Shown piece after piece: positions 47,704-56,995 of a stretch of 64,000 nucleotides of DNA. The notes beneath the pieces were generated by a model. It did no database searches, was not told the origin of the DNA, and saw nothing but the letters and a program-made list of their open reading frames with translations. The DNA comes from DATBQN01 sp963799925 (lineage in GTDB: Bacteria > Acidobacteriota > Thermoanaerobaculia > Multivoradales > UBA5704): the NCBI GenBank assembly GCA_963799925.1, contig CAWCYZ010000002.1, forward strand, positions 186,001-250,000. Direction: 5' to 3'. Position numbers and translations under genes: made by a program. Position 1 is the stretch's first letter, and every line of letters begins with the position of its first letter.

Positions 47704-50011
47704 TCACTTCCCGACCTCGATTCCCAGCGTGACGGCGCGCGGCGCGCCGGGGACGAGGAAGCGGGGATCGGCGGCGCTGGGGCCGAGGACGCTCGCGGCG
47801 TCGCCGAAGGTGCCGAAGGCTGGCGAGCCTGCGGTCGAGGAGGTTGGTGACGCGCCCGACGAGGGCGAGGCGCTGGCCGAGGGCGAGGCGACAGGTCGCC
47901 GCGAGGAGCGTATAGCCGGGCAGCGGCGCCGCCAGGTTCGCCTCGTCGCCGCGGAAATACTGCGGCGAGCTCCACACCGCCTCCAGCCCGCCGCGCCAGC
48001 GCCGCGCGCCGAGCTCGAGGCCGGCCTTGAGGCCGTGCCGCGGGACGGCGGGGATGCGGGCGCCGCGGCGGACGGCGATGGTGCCGTCGACGGCGAACGG
48101 ATTGTCCGGGCTCGGCGCCACGAAGGCGGTGCGGAAGGTGGCGTCGGTCAGGCTGTAGGCGAGATACCAGGCGAAGCCCCGCGCGGCCTCTCTCCGCAGC
48201 CCCGCCTCGAGACCCTCGCGGCGGGTGCGGCCGACGTTCGCGAAGTAGCCCTGGCCGAGGACGCGCCCGCTCTGCACGAAGAGGATGTCGTCCAGGCTCT
48301 CGGCGCGGTAGAAGGCGAGGCTCGCGTGCACCCCGGCGAGGACGCCGCGGGCGCCCAGCTCGGCGGTGCGGGTGACGACCTGGTCGAGCGGCGGGTCGGC
48401 GACGAAGGCGCTCGGCAGGCGGCAGGAGCGGTCGGGATCGGCGCAGGCGAGCTCGACCGGGTTCGGCGTCCGCGAGGACTCCGCGTAGGTCGCGTAGAGC
48501 GTGCGGCCGGCGGCCGGCGTGTAGGTGAGGCTCGCCGCCGGGTCGAAGCGGCCGTAGCGGTGGCGGCCGGAGAGGTCGGTGCCGATCTGGTCCGTCAGGC
48601 GGACGGCGGCGGCATTGGCGCGGCCGGCGAGCTGGACCGCCAGCCGCGGGCTGGGGAAGAACGTCTCGGCGGCGAAGGCGCCGAGCTTCTCCGAGCGGCT
48701 GGCGACGCGCACGAACGAGCCGAGATCGAAGACCCCGCTCCCCAGCGCCTGCCGCTCCGGCGAGAGGCTGGCCAGCTCGGAGCGCGAGGCGAAGAGAGCG
48801 TCGCCCAGGTCGAGGCTCAAGCCCGCCACCAGCTCGTTGCGGCGGCCGAGGAGGGGACGCGAGACGGTGGCCTCGACCGTGCCGCCGTACCCCGTCTGCG
48901 CGGTGCGCACGCTGTTGCTCGCCGCGTCGGGCGGCGGCCCGGCGAGCGGCACCGGCAGCCCGCGCTGGTCGCGGACGGGCTCCTCCCGCCCGTTCTCCTC
49001 GGCGCAGAGGAGCCCGGCGTCCTCCGGCGCCGCGCAGGGGGCGTAGGAGGCCGTGTCGCCGCTCATCAAGCCGGTCAGCAGGCGGCGGGCGTAGAGGTTC
49101 CCCTCGACGAGGGTCGACGACGCCGGCGCGAAGCGGAAGCGGCCGGCGACGAGGAGCGCGTCGCGGTCGACGGCGTCCGGGAAGGTGAAGACGGCGCGGC
49201 GGTCCCGCGCCAGGAGGTCCGCCGGCGCGGCGCCCTCGCCGTTCAGCTCGTTGCGCGCCCCGGTCAGGCTCAGATCGACGCTCGACCGCGCACCGGCCCA
49301 GCCGGCGTCGACGAAGAGCTGGCGGACGGTCGAGGCGGAGCGCTCGCGCCAGCCCTCCTCGCCGTCGAGGTCGCCGCCGACGAAGAGGCTCGCCGCCCCC
49401 CAGCGCCGGCCGGCGGCGAGCTCGAGGCGGCGCTGGCCGAAGCTGCCTCCCTCGAGACTCGCCTCCACCCCCGGATGGGTGAAGCCGGTCTTCGTCTCGA
49501 TCTCGAGCGCGCCCCCCTGGGCGTTCAGCCCGAAGACGGGATTCGACCCCGGCACCAGCTCGATCTCGGCCACCGCCGGCAGCGGCACGAGGTCCCAGTC
49601 GACGGTGTCGCCGAACGGCTCGTTCAGGCGCACGCCGTCCTGATAGACGGCGATCCCCTGGGCCGAGCCGAGGACCGGCGAGGCGGCGAAGCCGCGGAAT
49701 TGGAGGTCGCGCTCGAAGGGGTTGCCCTCGGTGTCGACGACCGACACGCTGCCCATGCGGGCCGCCAGGAGGTCGGAGAGGTCGCGCGGCCGCGTCGCCG
49801 CCACGTCTTCGGCGGTCGCCTTCTGCACGTTGCCGGGGGCGTGGTCGAGGTCGCTTCCGGCGCCGTGGAGCGGCGACGCCCCGACGACCTCGATCTCACC
49901 GCTGAAGGCCGCCGGCGGGGGAGGCGGAGCGGGCGGCGGAGCCTCCTGCGCCGGCGCCGCGGCCGCGGCGAAGAGCGCCAGCCAGAGGAGCCAAGCGGGG
50001 GATGCGGCCAC
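47704..50011 (-). CDS. TonB-dependent outer-membrane receptor
   Basis: About 769 aa after repair. Signal peptide MAASPAWLLWLALFAAAAAP then AQEAPPPAPP. Plug domain: IEVVGASPLHGAG, RDLSDLLAARMGSVSVVDTE, RGFAASPVLGSAQGIAVYQD, VDWDLVPLPAVAEIELVPG. The barrel includes LYATYAESSRTPNPVELAC, QGYFANVGRTRREGLEAGLR and VGRVTNLLDRRLAS. A frame change near 47822 leads to the proper end (FGTFGDAASVLGPSAADPRF, then VTLGIEVGK), so the stop is at 47704. An N-terminal carboxypeptidase-like domain is absent, which makes it a shorter receptor than many in Acidobacteriota. Ligand cannot be assigned. Confidence 0.92.
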
Positions 50012-50187
50012 GCCGGTATCGTAGCCGAGCCGCCCACCGCGGCCCTGCGGCGCGCTGAAAGCCGGTCACCGAGCGGCTGGAAGTCCTGCGGGGCTTCGCC
50101 GACAGCGTCGCGGGCCCTGCGCCATGGTCGCGGCGCCCGACGGCCCCTCGGCGCAGAGTGCGGGCGGACGACCTCTGGCCCGGCGCG

Positions 50188-51498
50188 TCAAGGCGCGACG
50201 GAGACCAGCTCGACGCCGCGCGCCGCCGGCGTTAGCGCGACCGTCTGCGGCAGGTGGAACCCCTCGAGCCAGACGACGCGTTGCTCGATGAGCTCGCGCA
50301 GGAGACGCTCGCTCGCACCCCGCAGGCGCTCGGCGGAGGAGACGTCCTCGGCCTCGCCCCAGACCGCCGCCGCCTTGCGCGCCGCTGCCGCGCCCGCCGC
50401 CGCCGGGTGCTTGGGGTCGGCCGCGCTCCATACGAAGAGCGGCACGTGGATCGCGGCGAGGTAGCCGCGCACCGCCGCGGCGGTGTAGCGGCTGTCGTCG
50501 CGTGTGTCCTCGCCCAAGATCAGCAGCACGGCCCGGCGGCGGTCGGCGGACATCGCCTGCAGGCCCTCGACGGCCACCGCGTCGGCGAGCCGCGGCACGC
50601 CCGCACCGTCGCCCGTGTGCTGGACGGCGGCGAGGAGGGAGGCCAGGCTGCCGTCCGCGGCGCTGAAATCCTGCGAGTGATCGAACAGCTCTGCTGCCCG
50701 CTTGCCCGGAAAGACCTGGACCGTGGGCCAGAGGAAGCGCACGTGGTCGCCCGGCGGCAGCGCCGGCTGGCGGCCCCGCGCCTCCCGAGCGAGACGGCCG
50801 AGAGCATCCCGCGCCGCCGGATCACGCACGACGTAGATCTCGGCCGGCGTGTCGTCGACCGCGCCCACCTTCACGGGTGCGCCGCCGGCATTGAACCAGT
50901 CGGCGAGCTGGTCGACGGAGGGCAGCCGGCCGCCGGTCTGCCGCACCGTGACGGCGGTCAGCTCGGTCGAGACCTCGCTCCCCCAGGAGCTGCCGATCGC
51001 GACCGACTTGTGCGCCACGATCGCAGGGAAGCGCACCTCGGCGGTGAGGACGTGGGCGTTTGCCGGGGTGTATTCGGGGAGCCTGGCGCGTCCGTCCTTG
51101 TCGACGGCGAGCTGGCGGCCGTCGAAGGCGAGGGCGATTTCCTTGGGCGGCCGATTGTCCAGGCTCCCCCAGGCGACGCGGGCGACGCGCGGCGCCGTTC
51201 CATCGCCCCCTGCGAGGAGGATCTCGAAGCTCACCGGCGGGTGCGCGAGGTTCAGCCATTGGTCGGCGCGCGCCAGCTCGCCGCCCTGGGCGTCCAGGGC
51301 GCGCGCCGTGAGCTGGTGCGGCAGCAGCCCCGGCCCGAGGTCGACCTTGCCGCGCCATGGCGGCCCGGTGAGGCGTCCGGCCGGCGCGCCGTCGAGGAGC
51401 AGCTCGACCGCCGCGACCGGCGGACCGCTGATCGAGAGCTCGACCTGCAGCGGTCCGGTGACGAGACCCAGGAACAGGCTGAGAAACACGATGTGCAT
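50188..51498 (-). CDS. VWFA-related-like secreted protein, 436 aa (paralogue 1)
   Basis: ATG 51498 follows an ideal ribosome site, AGGAGGTGAT. Short hydrophobic leader MHIVFLSLFLGLVTGPLQV, then beta-rich repeats (VELLLDGAPAGRLTGPPWRG, ALDAQGGELARADQWLNLAH) and a C-terminal alpha/beta part. That part contains RRAVLLILGEDTRDDSRYTA, VRGYLAAIHVPLFVWSA and LRELIEQRVVWLEGFHLPQT. The C-terminal part resembles the VWFA-related proteins abundant in Acidobacteriota, but I see no DxSxS metal site. It is divergent from a clear paralogue at 51908 and upstream of the TonB receptor on the same strand. Confidence 0.65.
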   Translation of the reverse strand: MHIVFLSLFLGLVTGPLQVELSISGPPVAAVELLLDGAPAGRLTGPPWRGKVDLGPGLLPHQLTARALDAQGGELARADQWLNLAHPPVSFEILLAGGDGTAPRVARVAWGSLDNRPPKEIALAFDGRQLAVDKDGRARLPEYTPANAHVLTAEVRFPAIVAHKSVAIGSSWGSEVSTELTAVTVRQTGGRLPSVDQLADWFNAGGAPVKVGAVDDTPAEIYVVRDPAARDALGRLAREARGRQPALPPGDHVRFLWPTVQVFPGKRAAELFDHSQDFSAADGSLASLLAAVQHTGDGAGVPRLADAVAVEGLQAMSADRRRAVLLILGEDTRDDSRYTAAAVRGYLAAIHVPLFVWSAADPKHPAAAGAAAARKAAAVWGEAEDVSSAERLRGASERLLRELIEQRVVWLEGFHLPQTVALTPAARGVELVSVAP

Positions 51499-51907
51499 GC
51501 ATCACCTCCTATGGAGTCATGGCGAGCGGGACACCCAGCGTTGCAGCACCGCACGGATTGCTTAGATCCAGTGCACCCCGCGCCGGTTCCCCGCGCAGGT
51601 GGATCGGCTTCGGATGGTGCTGGCAGAGGCGAGGATTGACTCGTCGACTCCGGCGACTACGTCCTTACAGCCTGGCTGGCTGGCTCGAGGACTTCGTACC
51701 GAAGCGACGACGACCCAGCCGACGGCGGACAGGCGCCTACCGCCGGCCACGCCCTCTGCCGGCGCGGGCTCCCACCCGGGGCCGTTTTCTTGGCCCTCGC
51801 CGCGACCGAGGCGAGACCCCGATCATTCCATCGAAGCCGCGGGAACTTCTTCCGTCAGATCTCGTCCAAGAAGATGTGCGGATGCTCTGCAAATGGAGGA
51901 GACGACC
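51499..51907. promoter_or_regulatory. Divergent intergenic region between paralogues
   Basis: About 410 bases separating two divergent paralogous genes, holding both ribosome sites. A 27-bp segment (51798-51824, starting CGCCGCGACCGAGGCGAG) recurs exactly at 53399-53425. Open frames continue upstream of 51908 but lack a ribosome site. Promoters for both genes should lie here, though I cannot fix hexamers. Confidence 0.5.
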
Positions 51908-53323
51908 ATGGGTGCGCATATAGCATTTCTGACTCTGTTCCTCGGTCTGGTGAGCGGCAGCCGTCCCGTGGCGCTGACGGCGAGCCCGGGGGTGGCGCGG
52001 ATCGAGCTCCGGCTCGACGGCCGGAGCGCCGGGACGGTGAGCGGCCCGCCGTGGGCCGGCACGCTCGACTTCGGCCGCAGCCTCCTGCCCCATCGGCTCG
52101 AGGCGCGCGGCTTCGCGGGGGACGGTAGCGAGGTCGCGCGGACCGAGCAGTGGGTCAACCTGCCGCGCCCGCCGGCCGAGGTGGAGATTCTGGTCGAGGG
52201 CGAGGAGGGGAAGCCCGGCCGCGTGCGGCTGGTCTCCGCCAGCAACACGGGCGAGCTGCCGACCGAGACCCGCCTGAGCCTCGACGGCAAACCGCTGCGG
52301 CTGGACCGGCAGGGACAGGCGACGGTGCCGGCCGCCGCCGTCGGCTCGGCGCACGTCCTCTCGGCCATGCTGCGCTTCCGCCGCGGCTTCGAGGCGCGCC
52401 GTGACCTGGTGCTGACCGGGGACTGGGGAAGCGAGGTCGCCACCGAGCTGACCGCCGTGGCGGTCCGCACGGAGAAGCCGGGGCAGGCCCTCGCGGGCAA
52501 GGACCTCCAGGGTCTCTTCACCGCCGGTGGGAAGCCGCTCCAAGTGTCGGCCGTCGATCGGGAGGATGCCGACGTGTTCGTCGTCCGCGCCAGGGGCGTC
52601 GAACGGGCGACGCTCGAAAAGATCAATGGGTTTGGCAGGGAAGTACCCGAGGGATTATTCAAGGTGTCTCTCAAGACCAACAAACTGGCGGTCTACGGCT
52701 TCTTCCGCTCCGACTTCCGCTGCAACTTCGTCGCGGCGACCCCGACGCTGCACAAGACGGCGGACCTCGCGGCCACGACATTCGACCTCATGTTCGACGG
52801 GCGCCGGCCGAATCAGCGCTTCATGACTTGTCTGCTGGCTTCCAGGATGCCCAGCGAGCGGTCGGGCGGGACGCAGCTCGCCGATGCCACGGCGATCGCC
52901 GGCCTGGCAGCCTATTCCCGCCAGAGACCGCGCGCCGTGCTGCTGATCCTGAAAGGGAATGCCGACGACGGCAGCGCGTTCGAGCCGGCCGCCGTCCGCG
53001 CCTACCTCGCGGCCCTCGGCGTGCCGCTCTTCGTCTGGTCGATCGACGGGCCGGGTCTGGCGAATCCGGCCTGGGGCCCGATCGACGACGTCCAAGGGAC
53101 CGTCGGGCTGCGCACCGCCTACGAGCGCCTGGTCCGGGAGCTGCGCCGGCAGCAGATCGTCTGGCTAGAGGGACGCCACCTGCCGCAGGAGATCGCCCTC
53201 TCCGCGCGCGCCGCGGCGCGGGGGCTTGCGCTGATCTCGGCGCCGGCCGCCCATCCGGCCGGCGAGCCGCCGCCGCGCCGGAACGCGCCGTCCCCGCTCC
53301 ATGCGGTATTGCGCGCTCGGTAG
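51908..53323 (+). CDS. VWFA-related-like secreted protein, 471 aa (paralogue 2)
   Basis: ATG 51908 with GGAGGAGACGACC upstream. Leader MGAHIAFLTLFLGLVSGSRP matches paralogue 1. The same layout follows: IELRLDGRSAGTVSGPPWAG, ARGFAGDGSEVARTEQWVNL, GDWGSEVATELTAVAVRTE, RPRAVLLILKGNADDGSAFE, AVRAYLAALGVPLFVWSIDG and LRRQQIVWLEGRHLPQEIAL. It differs by an extra central stretch around FGREVPEGLFKVSLKTNKLA and a Pro-rich tail. Secreted or periplasmic; function unknown. Divergent duplication with paralogue 1. Confidence 0.65.
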   Translation: MGAHIAFLTLFLGLVSGSRPVALTASPGVARIELRLDGRSAGTVSGPPWAGTLDFGRSLLPHRLEARGFAGDGSEVARTEQWVNLPRPPAEVEILVEGEEGKPGRVRLVSASNTGELPTETRLSLDGKPLRLDRQGQATVPAAAVGSAHVLSAMLRFRRGFEARRDLVLTGDWGSEVATELTAVAVRTEKPGQALAGKDLQGLFTAGGKPLQVSAVDREDADVFVVRARGVERATLEKINGFGREVPEGLFKVSLKTNKLAVYGFFRSDFRCNFVAATPTLHKTADLAATTFDLMFDGRRPNQRFMTCLLASRMPSERSGGTQLADATAIAGLAAYSRQRPRAVLLILKGNADDGSAFEPAAVRAYLAALGVPLFVWSIDGPGLANPAWGPIDDVQGTVGLRTAYERLVRELRRQQIVWLEGRHLPQEIALSARAAARGLALISAPAAHPAGEPPPRRNAPSPLHAVLRAR

Positions 53324-53329
53324 GAGGAA

Positions 53330-53376
53330 GTGACCACGAGCACGCACATCGCCCTTCTGACCTTGTTCCTGCACGG
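53330..53376 (+). pseudogene. Truncated start of a third VWFA-like paralogue
   Basis: Directly after the stop of paralogue 2, a ribosome site (TAGGAGGA) and GTG 53330 begin MTTSTHIALLTLFLHG, closely matching the leaders of paralogues 1 and 2 (HIVFLSLFLGL, HIAFLTLFLGL). Similarity then ends abruptly and the second copy of the 27-bp repeat (53399-53425) follows. It looks like the remnant of a deleted third copy. Confidence 0.6.
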
Positions 53377-53398
53377 AGATCGTCGTCACCGATCACCG

Positions 53399-53425
53399 CG
53401 CCGCGACCGAGGCGAGACCCCGATC
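53399..53425 (+). repeat. 27-bp dispersed repeat, second copy
   Basis: Identical over 27 bp to 51798-51824 (ends GAGACCCCGATC). Contains a CCGCGACCGAGGCG core that can pair weakly. Both copies sit near VWFA-like gene starts, so they may mark the boundary of a duplicated block. Confidence 0.75.
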
Positions 53426-53474
53426 CTTCCCCGCCGCTGCGCCTCTCTTCTCCGTGGCGAGGGCCGGCGGACCG

Positions 53475-54512
53475 CTAGCCGAAGCGTTCCGCCGGCAGCG
53501 CCAGCGGGCTCGCCAGGGCCTCCGGCTCTAAGGGCTGCGGGCGGCTGGGGTCGGCGGCTCGCGGGTCGTCGGGGGCGGGGAGGGCGGAGACGAGCGGCAC
53601 CGGCTGGTACTCGTCGAGGCGGCCGATGTCGATCGACAGCTTGCCACCGCGCGGCGGATTGAAGATGTTGACGAAGCGGGCGCCCCAGACGATCTCGTCG
53701 GCCTTGTAGGACGAGCGGGTGTGGACGTTCTGCGAGAAGGTCTCGTCGAAGCCGGTGAGGAGGACCAGGAACTCGGCGTCGGCGGCGAGCAGGTGCTCGT
53801 AGGTCATTCCGAAGACCGGGCTCGACGGGTCGATCGGGTGGACGATCGTCCAGGAGAGCGGGAAGAAGGCGACCTTCTCGCGCTCGAGGGCGAGCGGCAC
53901 GAACTCGCGCGCCTTGCCGTCGCGCGCCTTGAAGGCGCTGAAGAGCACGCTCACCCCGAGCTCGATCAACTGGCTGCTGCGGCCGTTGGCGATGCGGAAC
54001 TCGAACGCCGTGATGCCCCGGTAGGGGGCGATGAAAGCCTTCTCGCTGAACAAGATGCGCGCCGTCGGCCGCGACACGCGGGCGAAGAGGACGCCGGTGG
54101 CGAGGGCGAAGCCGAGGAGGCCGAAGAGCGACTCGAAGGTGACGATGACGTTGGGAGCCGTGCCCGACGGCGTGATCCTGCCGTAGCCGATGGTGGCGAA
54201 GGTCTGGACGCTGAAGAAGAAGCACTGCAGGAACCGGTTACCCGGCCCCAGCCCGTCGAGCGCGCCGGGGCCGCAGGCGAAGTAGGCGACGGCGAAGACC
54301 AGGTTGGTGCCCATGTACGCGAGGACGACCAGCCCCAGGAAGTGGGGCCAGCTCATGGTGAGGAGAGAGTGGTAGGGCGAGAGCGAGGTGAAGAAGTTGA
54401 GCCCGCCGCGCTCGACGTTGAAGCTGCCGTCGCGGTTGAGCAGCCGCACCCGGCTCTCGCCGGCGACGACCGACCCGAAGCCCAGATCGCGGTCGAGATC
54501 CCGTTCCGCCAT
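53475..54512 (-). CDS. Inward-rectifier (KirBac-type) potassium channel
   Basis: 345 aa. Slide-helix/TM1 region SPYHSLLTMSWPHFLGLVVL then AYMGTNLVFAVAYF. The pore helix and filter are FLQCFFFSVQTFATIGYGRI, with the TIGYG selectivity sequence, and TM2 is VTFESLFGLLGFALATGVLF. The C-terminal immunoglobulin-like Kir domain starts ARVSRPTARILFSEKAFIAP and includes FEFRIANGRSSQLIELGVSV and SWTIVHPIDPSSPVFGMTYE. Inner-membrane K+ channel; the C-terminal tail is Pro-rich. No frame damage and no obvious operon partner. Confidence 0.93.
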   Translation of the reverse strand: MAERDLDRDLGFGSVVAGESRVRLLNRDGSFNVERGGLNFFTSLSPYHSLLTMSWPHFLGLVVLAYMGTNLVFAVAYFACGPGALDGLGPGNRFLQCFFFSVQTFATIGYGRITPSGTAPNVIVTFESLFGLLGFALATGVLFARVSRPTARILFSEKAFIAPYRGITAFEFRIANGRSSQLIELGVSVLFSAFKARDGKAREFVPLALEREKVAFFPLSWTIVHPIDPSSPVFGMTYEHLLAADAEFLVLLTGFDETFSQNVHTRSSYKADEIVWGARFVNIFNPPRGGKLSIDIGRLDEYQPVPLVSALPAPDDPRAADPSRPQPLEPEALASPLALPAERFG

Positions 54513-54570
54513 GCGCGGACGAGTCTAGAACAAAGCCGGGAGCGGGCCGCTTTCGGGGCGGCCGCTATTC

Positions 54571-56075
54571 TTAGGAATCGCGCCGCAGCGCGATCGCCAG
54601 GTCGCGCTGGAAGGCGGGCAGCCGCAGCCGGCCGACGCCCTGCGGGTCGGCCTGGAACCCCGCGACGCCCCGCGGCGTACCGTCACCCGTGTGCCAGAAG
54701 CTCGCGCGGTAGCGCCCGCCCGGCGCCAGCGCGGCGAGCGCCAGGTCGGCCGGGGGAGGGGGAGCCTTGCCGAGCCAGCCCGGCGATCGCGGCGATCACC
54801 GAGCAGCCAGAGGAGCGCCTGGCTGTCGTCGGCGCAGCCGAAGACGAGGACCGGCGGTGCCCCGGCGCCGAGAGGATCCAGCGGCCGCAGCCGGGCGTCC
54901 CCGGGCCGCAGCGGCCGCGGGCTGAAGCGCGGCCAGTCGAGCGGCGCCGCGGCGATGAAGCGCGCCATCCCGCGCTGCGCGCGATGCATGCCGGGCGTCA
55001 GGCCGTGCGGCCGGCGGAACGGCCAGCGCAGGCCGCCGCCGGCGCCGCCGGTCGCCAGGTGCGCCCAGGCCATGTGGCGGAAGTACTCGTCGTCGAAGCC
55101 CTCGGCGAGCGGCTTTCGGCGGTCCATGAAGGCGTGGATCGGCCCGTGCTCGGAGTCGGTGAACGGCCGCGCGTCCCCCATCTTCGCGAAGGCGAACTCG
55201 ACCGCCTCCCGCATCGCCAGGGCACAGTCGACGGTGTTGGTCGGATCGTCGATCCGGCCCTTGGCATAGACGTGCGTGCTGGCGAAGTCGAGGTCCGGAT
55301 GGCGCAGGATGAGGCGCTGGTACGGCTCGTCCAGGATGCCCTCGAACTTCGAGACGGTGAGAAGGTGCCGCCGCCCCCAGCGCTCCATCTCGCGCTCGCG
55401 GACGAGCGCCGCCAGCCGCGCGATCCAGCGCTCCTGGTCCTCGGGGCTGCCGCCCCAGCAGGGGTGGATCTCGTTCATCAGGTCGTAGGCGAAGATCGCC
55501 GGCGAGCCGCCCCAGCGGTCGGCGACAAAGCGCACCCGCCGCGCCTGGGTGGCGAAGGCCGTCTCCGAGGTGCAGAACGAGCTCGGACCGTCGAAGCCGC
55601 TCCCCGGGCGGGAGTAGGGATGATCCTTCCAGCGCTCCCACAGCCAGAAGCTGTCCCAGAAGGTGAGGAGGAGCCGGACGCCGGTCGACTCGCAGAGCGC
55701 GATGAGCTCGTCCCACAGGCCGACCGCCCGGCCCCGCGGCACGCCGGCCGGGCTCTCGAAGAGGAGCTGGGACCTGGCATCGAAGTACTCGAGCATGACG
55801 CGGAGCACGGTCACGCCGTGCGCCGCCATGCGCCGCAGGTAGGCCTCGGCCGCCCCGCGGTCGCCCTCGAGGAGGGGCCGGAGCGCCGGCCAGGTCAGCG
55901 CCTCGTTGTGGCCGATGGCGAGCCATGGGGCGCCGTCCTCAGTGACGAAGTAGCGCCGGCCGGGGGCGACCCGCACGTGGCCGCGGCCCGGCGGCGCGAC
56001 GGGGAGCCCGCCCTCCGGCTCTCCGGCCGAGGCCTCGAGGGCGGTCTGCTGTTCCAGGGTTTCTACTTCGTCCAC
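54571..56075 (-). CDS. GH5-like glycoside hydrolase
   Basis: About 500 aa after repair. A (beta/alpha)8-type sequence: YFVTEDGAPWLAIGHNEALT, HGVTVLRVMLEYFDAR, STGVRLLLTFWDSFW, IFAYDLMNEIHPCWGGSP (the NE supplying the acid/base Glu), STHVYAKGRIDDP and FTDSEHGPIHAFMD (nucleophile Glu). These fit the GH5/GH-A clan, closest in feel to mannanase-type cellulase-superfamily enzymes; substrate uncertain. A frame change near 54785 leads to the true C-terminus (LGKAPPPPADLALAALAPGG to IALRRDS), a small beta domain. The start is doubtful: GTG 56075 is the first plausible one. No signal peptide is seen, which is unusual for a polysaccharide-degrading enzyme. Confidence 0.82.
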
Positions 56076-56161
56076 CGCGTCAGGGCGGGGGGTACAAGCT
56101 CCCCGCGGCGTCGCAATGACTGCAACGCCCGGGCCAGCCGTCTCCGCCTCGCCGGCCGGCC

Positions 56162-56959
56162 CTACTCGGCGGCGAAGGGGATCAGCAGGCGCTCGATGCC
56201 GCGCGCCTTGCCGGTCGACTCGTCGACGTCGACGACGGCGCCGGCCAGGCGGACGTCGCGCTTGGCGACCTCGAACGAGGCGTGGGTCTGGAGGAGGAAG
56301 CGCTTCAGGACCTTGTCCGGGCGCATGCCGATGACCGACTCGTAGGGGCCGGTCATGCCGACGTCGGTCAAGAACGCCGTCCCCTGGGGGAGGACGCGGT
56401 CGTCGGCGGTCGGCACGTGGGTGTGGGTGCCGAGGACGGCCGACACCCGGCCGTCGAGATAGAAGCCCAGGGCCTGCTTCTCCGAGGTGGCGTCGGCGTG
56501 GAAGTCGACGAGGACCACCTTCGGCTTGTTGGCGAGGCCGGCGAGGCCGGCGAGCAGCCGGTCGGCGACGACGAAGGGCGAGTCGAGATTGTTCATGAAC
56601 ACCCGCCCCTCGAGGTTGATCGTGGCGACCGGGATGCCGGCGGCGGTCTCGCCCAGGTGGAGGCCCTTGCCCGGATTGCCCTCGGGGTAGTTCGCCGGGC
56701 GCAGCAGGCGGGGCTCGCGGTCGAGCATCTCGACCCCCTCCTTCTTGTCCCAGACGTGGTTGCCGGTCGTGTAGCAGTCGATCGGCAGCTCCTCGAGCTC
56801 GGCGAGGACCTCCGGGGTCACCCCGAAGCCGCCCGCCGAGTTCTCGACGTTGACGACGACGTAGTCCGCCCGGTGCTGGTCGACCAGCCGCGGCAGGAGG
56901 GCGGAGAGGGCCCGGCGGCCCGGCTTGCCGATGACGTCGCCGACGAAGAGGAGGCGCAT
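56162..56959 (-). CDS. ymdB: YmdB family metallophosphoesterase (cyclic-nucleotide type)
   Basis: 265 aa. Starts MRLLFVGDVIGKPGRRALSA (GDVxGxxGR), then VNVENSAGGFGVTPEVL, TTGNHVWDKKE (GNHxWD), NLEGRVFMNN, VDFHADATSEKQALGFYLDG, VLGTHTHVPTADDR and FLTDVGMTGPYESVIGM. These are the dinuclear-metal ligands of the TIGR00282 family, which hydrolyses 2',3'-cyclic nucleotides in studied members. It follows rny by 36 bases on the same strand; rny-ymdB linkage is conserved in many bacteria. Confidence 0.95.
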   Translation of the reverse strand: MRLLFVGDVIGKPGRRALSALLPRLVDQHRADYVVVNVENSAGGFGVTPEVLAELEELPIDCYTTGNHVWDKKEGVEMLDREPRLLRPANYPEGNPGKGLHLGETAAGIPVATINLEGRVFMNNLDSPFVVADRLLAGLAGLANKPKVVLVDFHADATSEKQALGFYLDGRVSAVLGTHTHVPTADDRVLPQGTAFLTDVGMTGPYESVIGMRPDKVLKRFLLQTHASFEVAKRDVRLAGAVVDVDESTGKARGIERLLIPFAAE

Positions 56960-56995
56960 GGTCCGATCTCCAGGCTACGGGGGGGCCAGCGAGAG

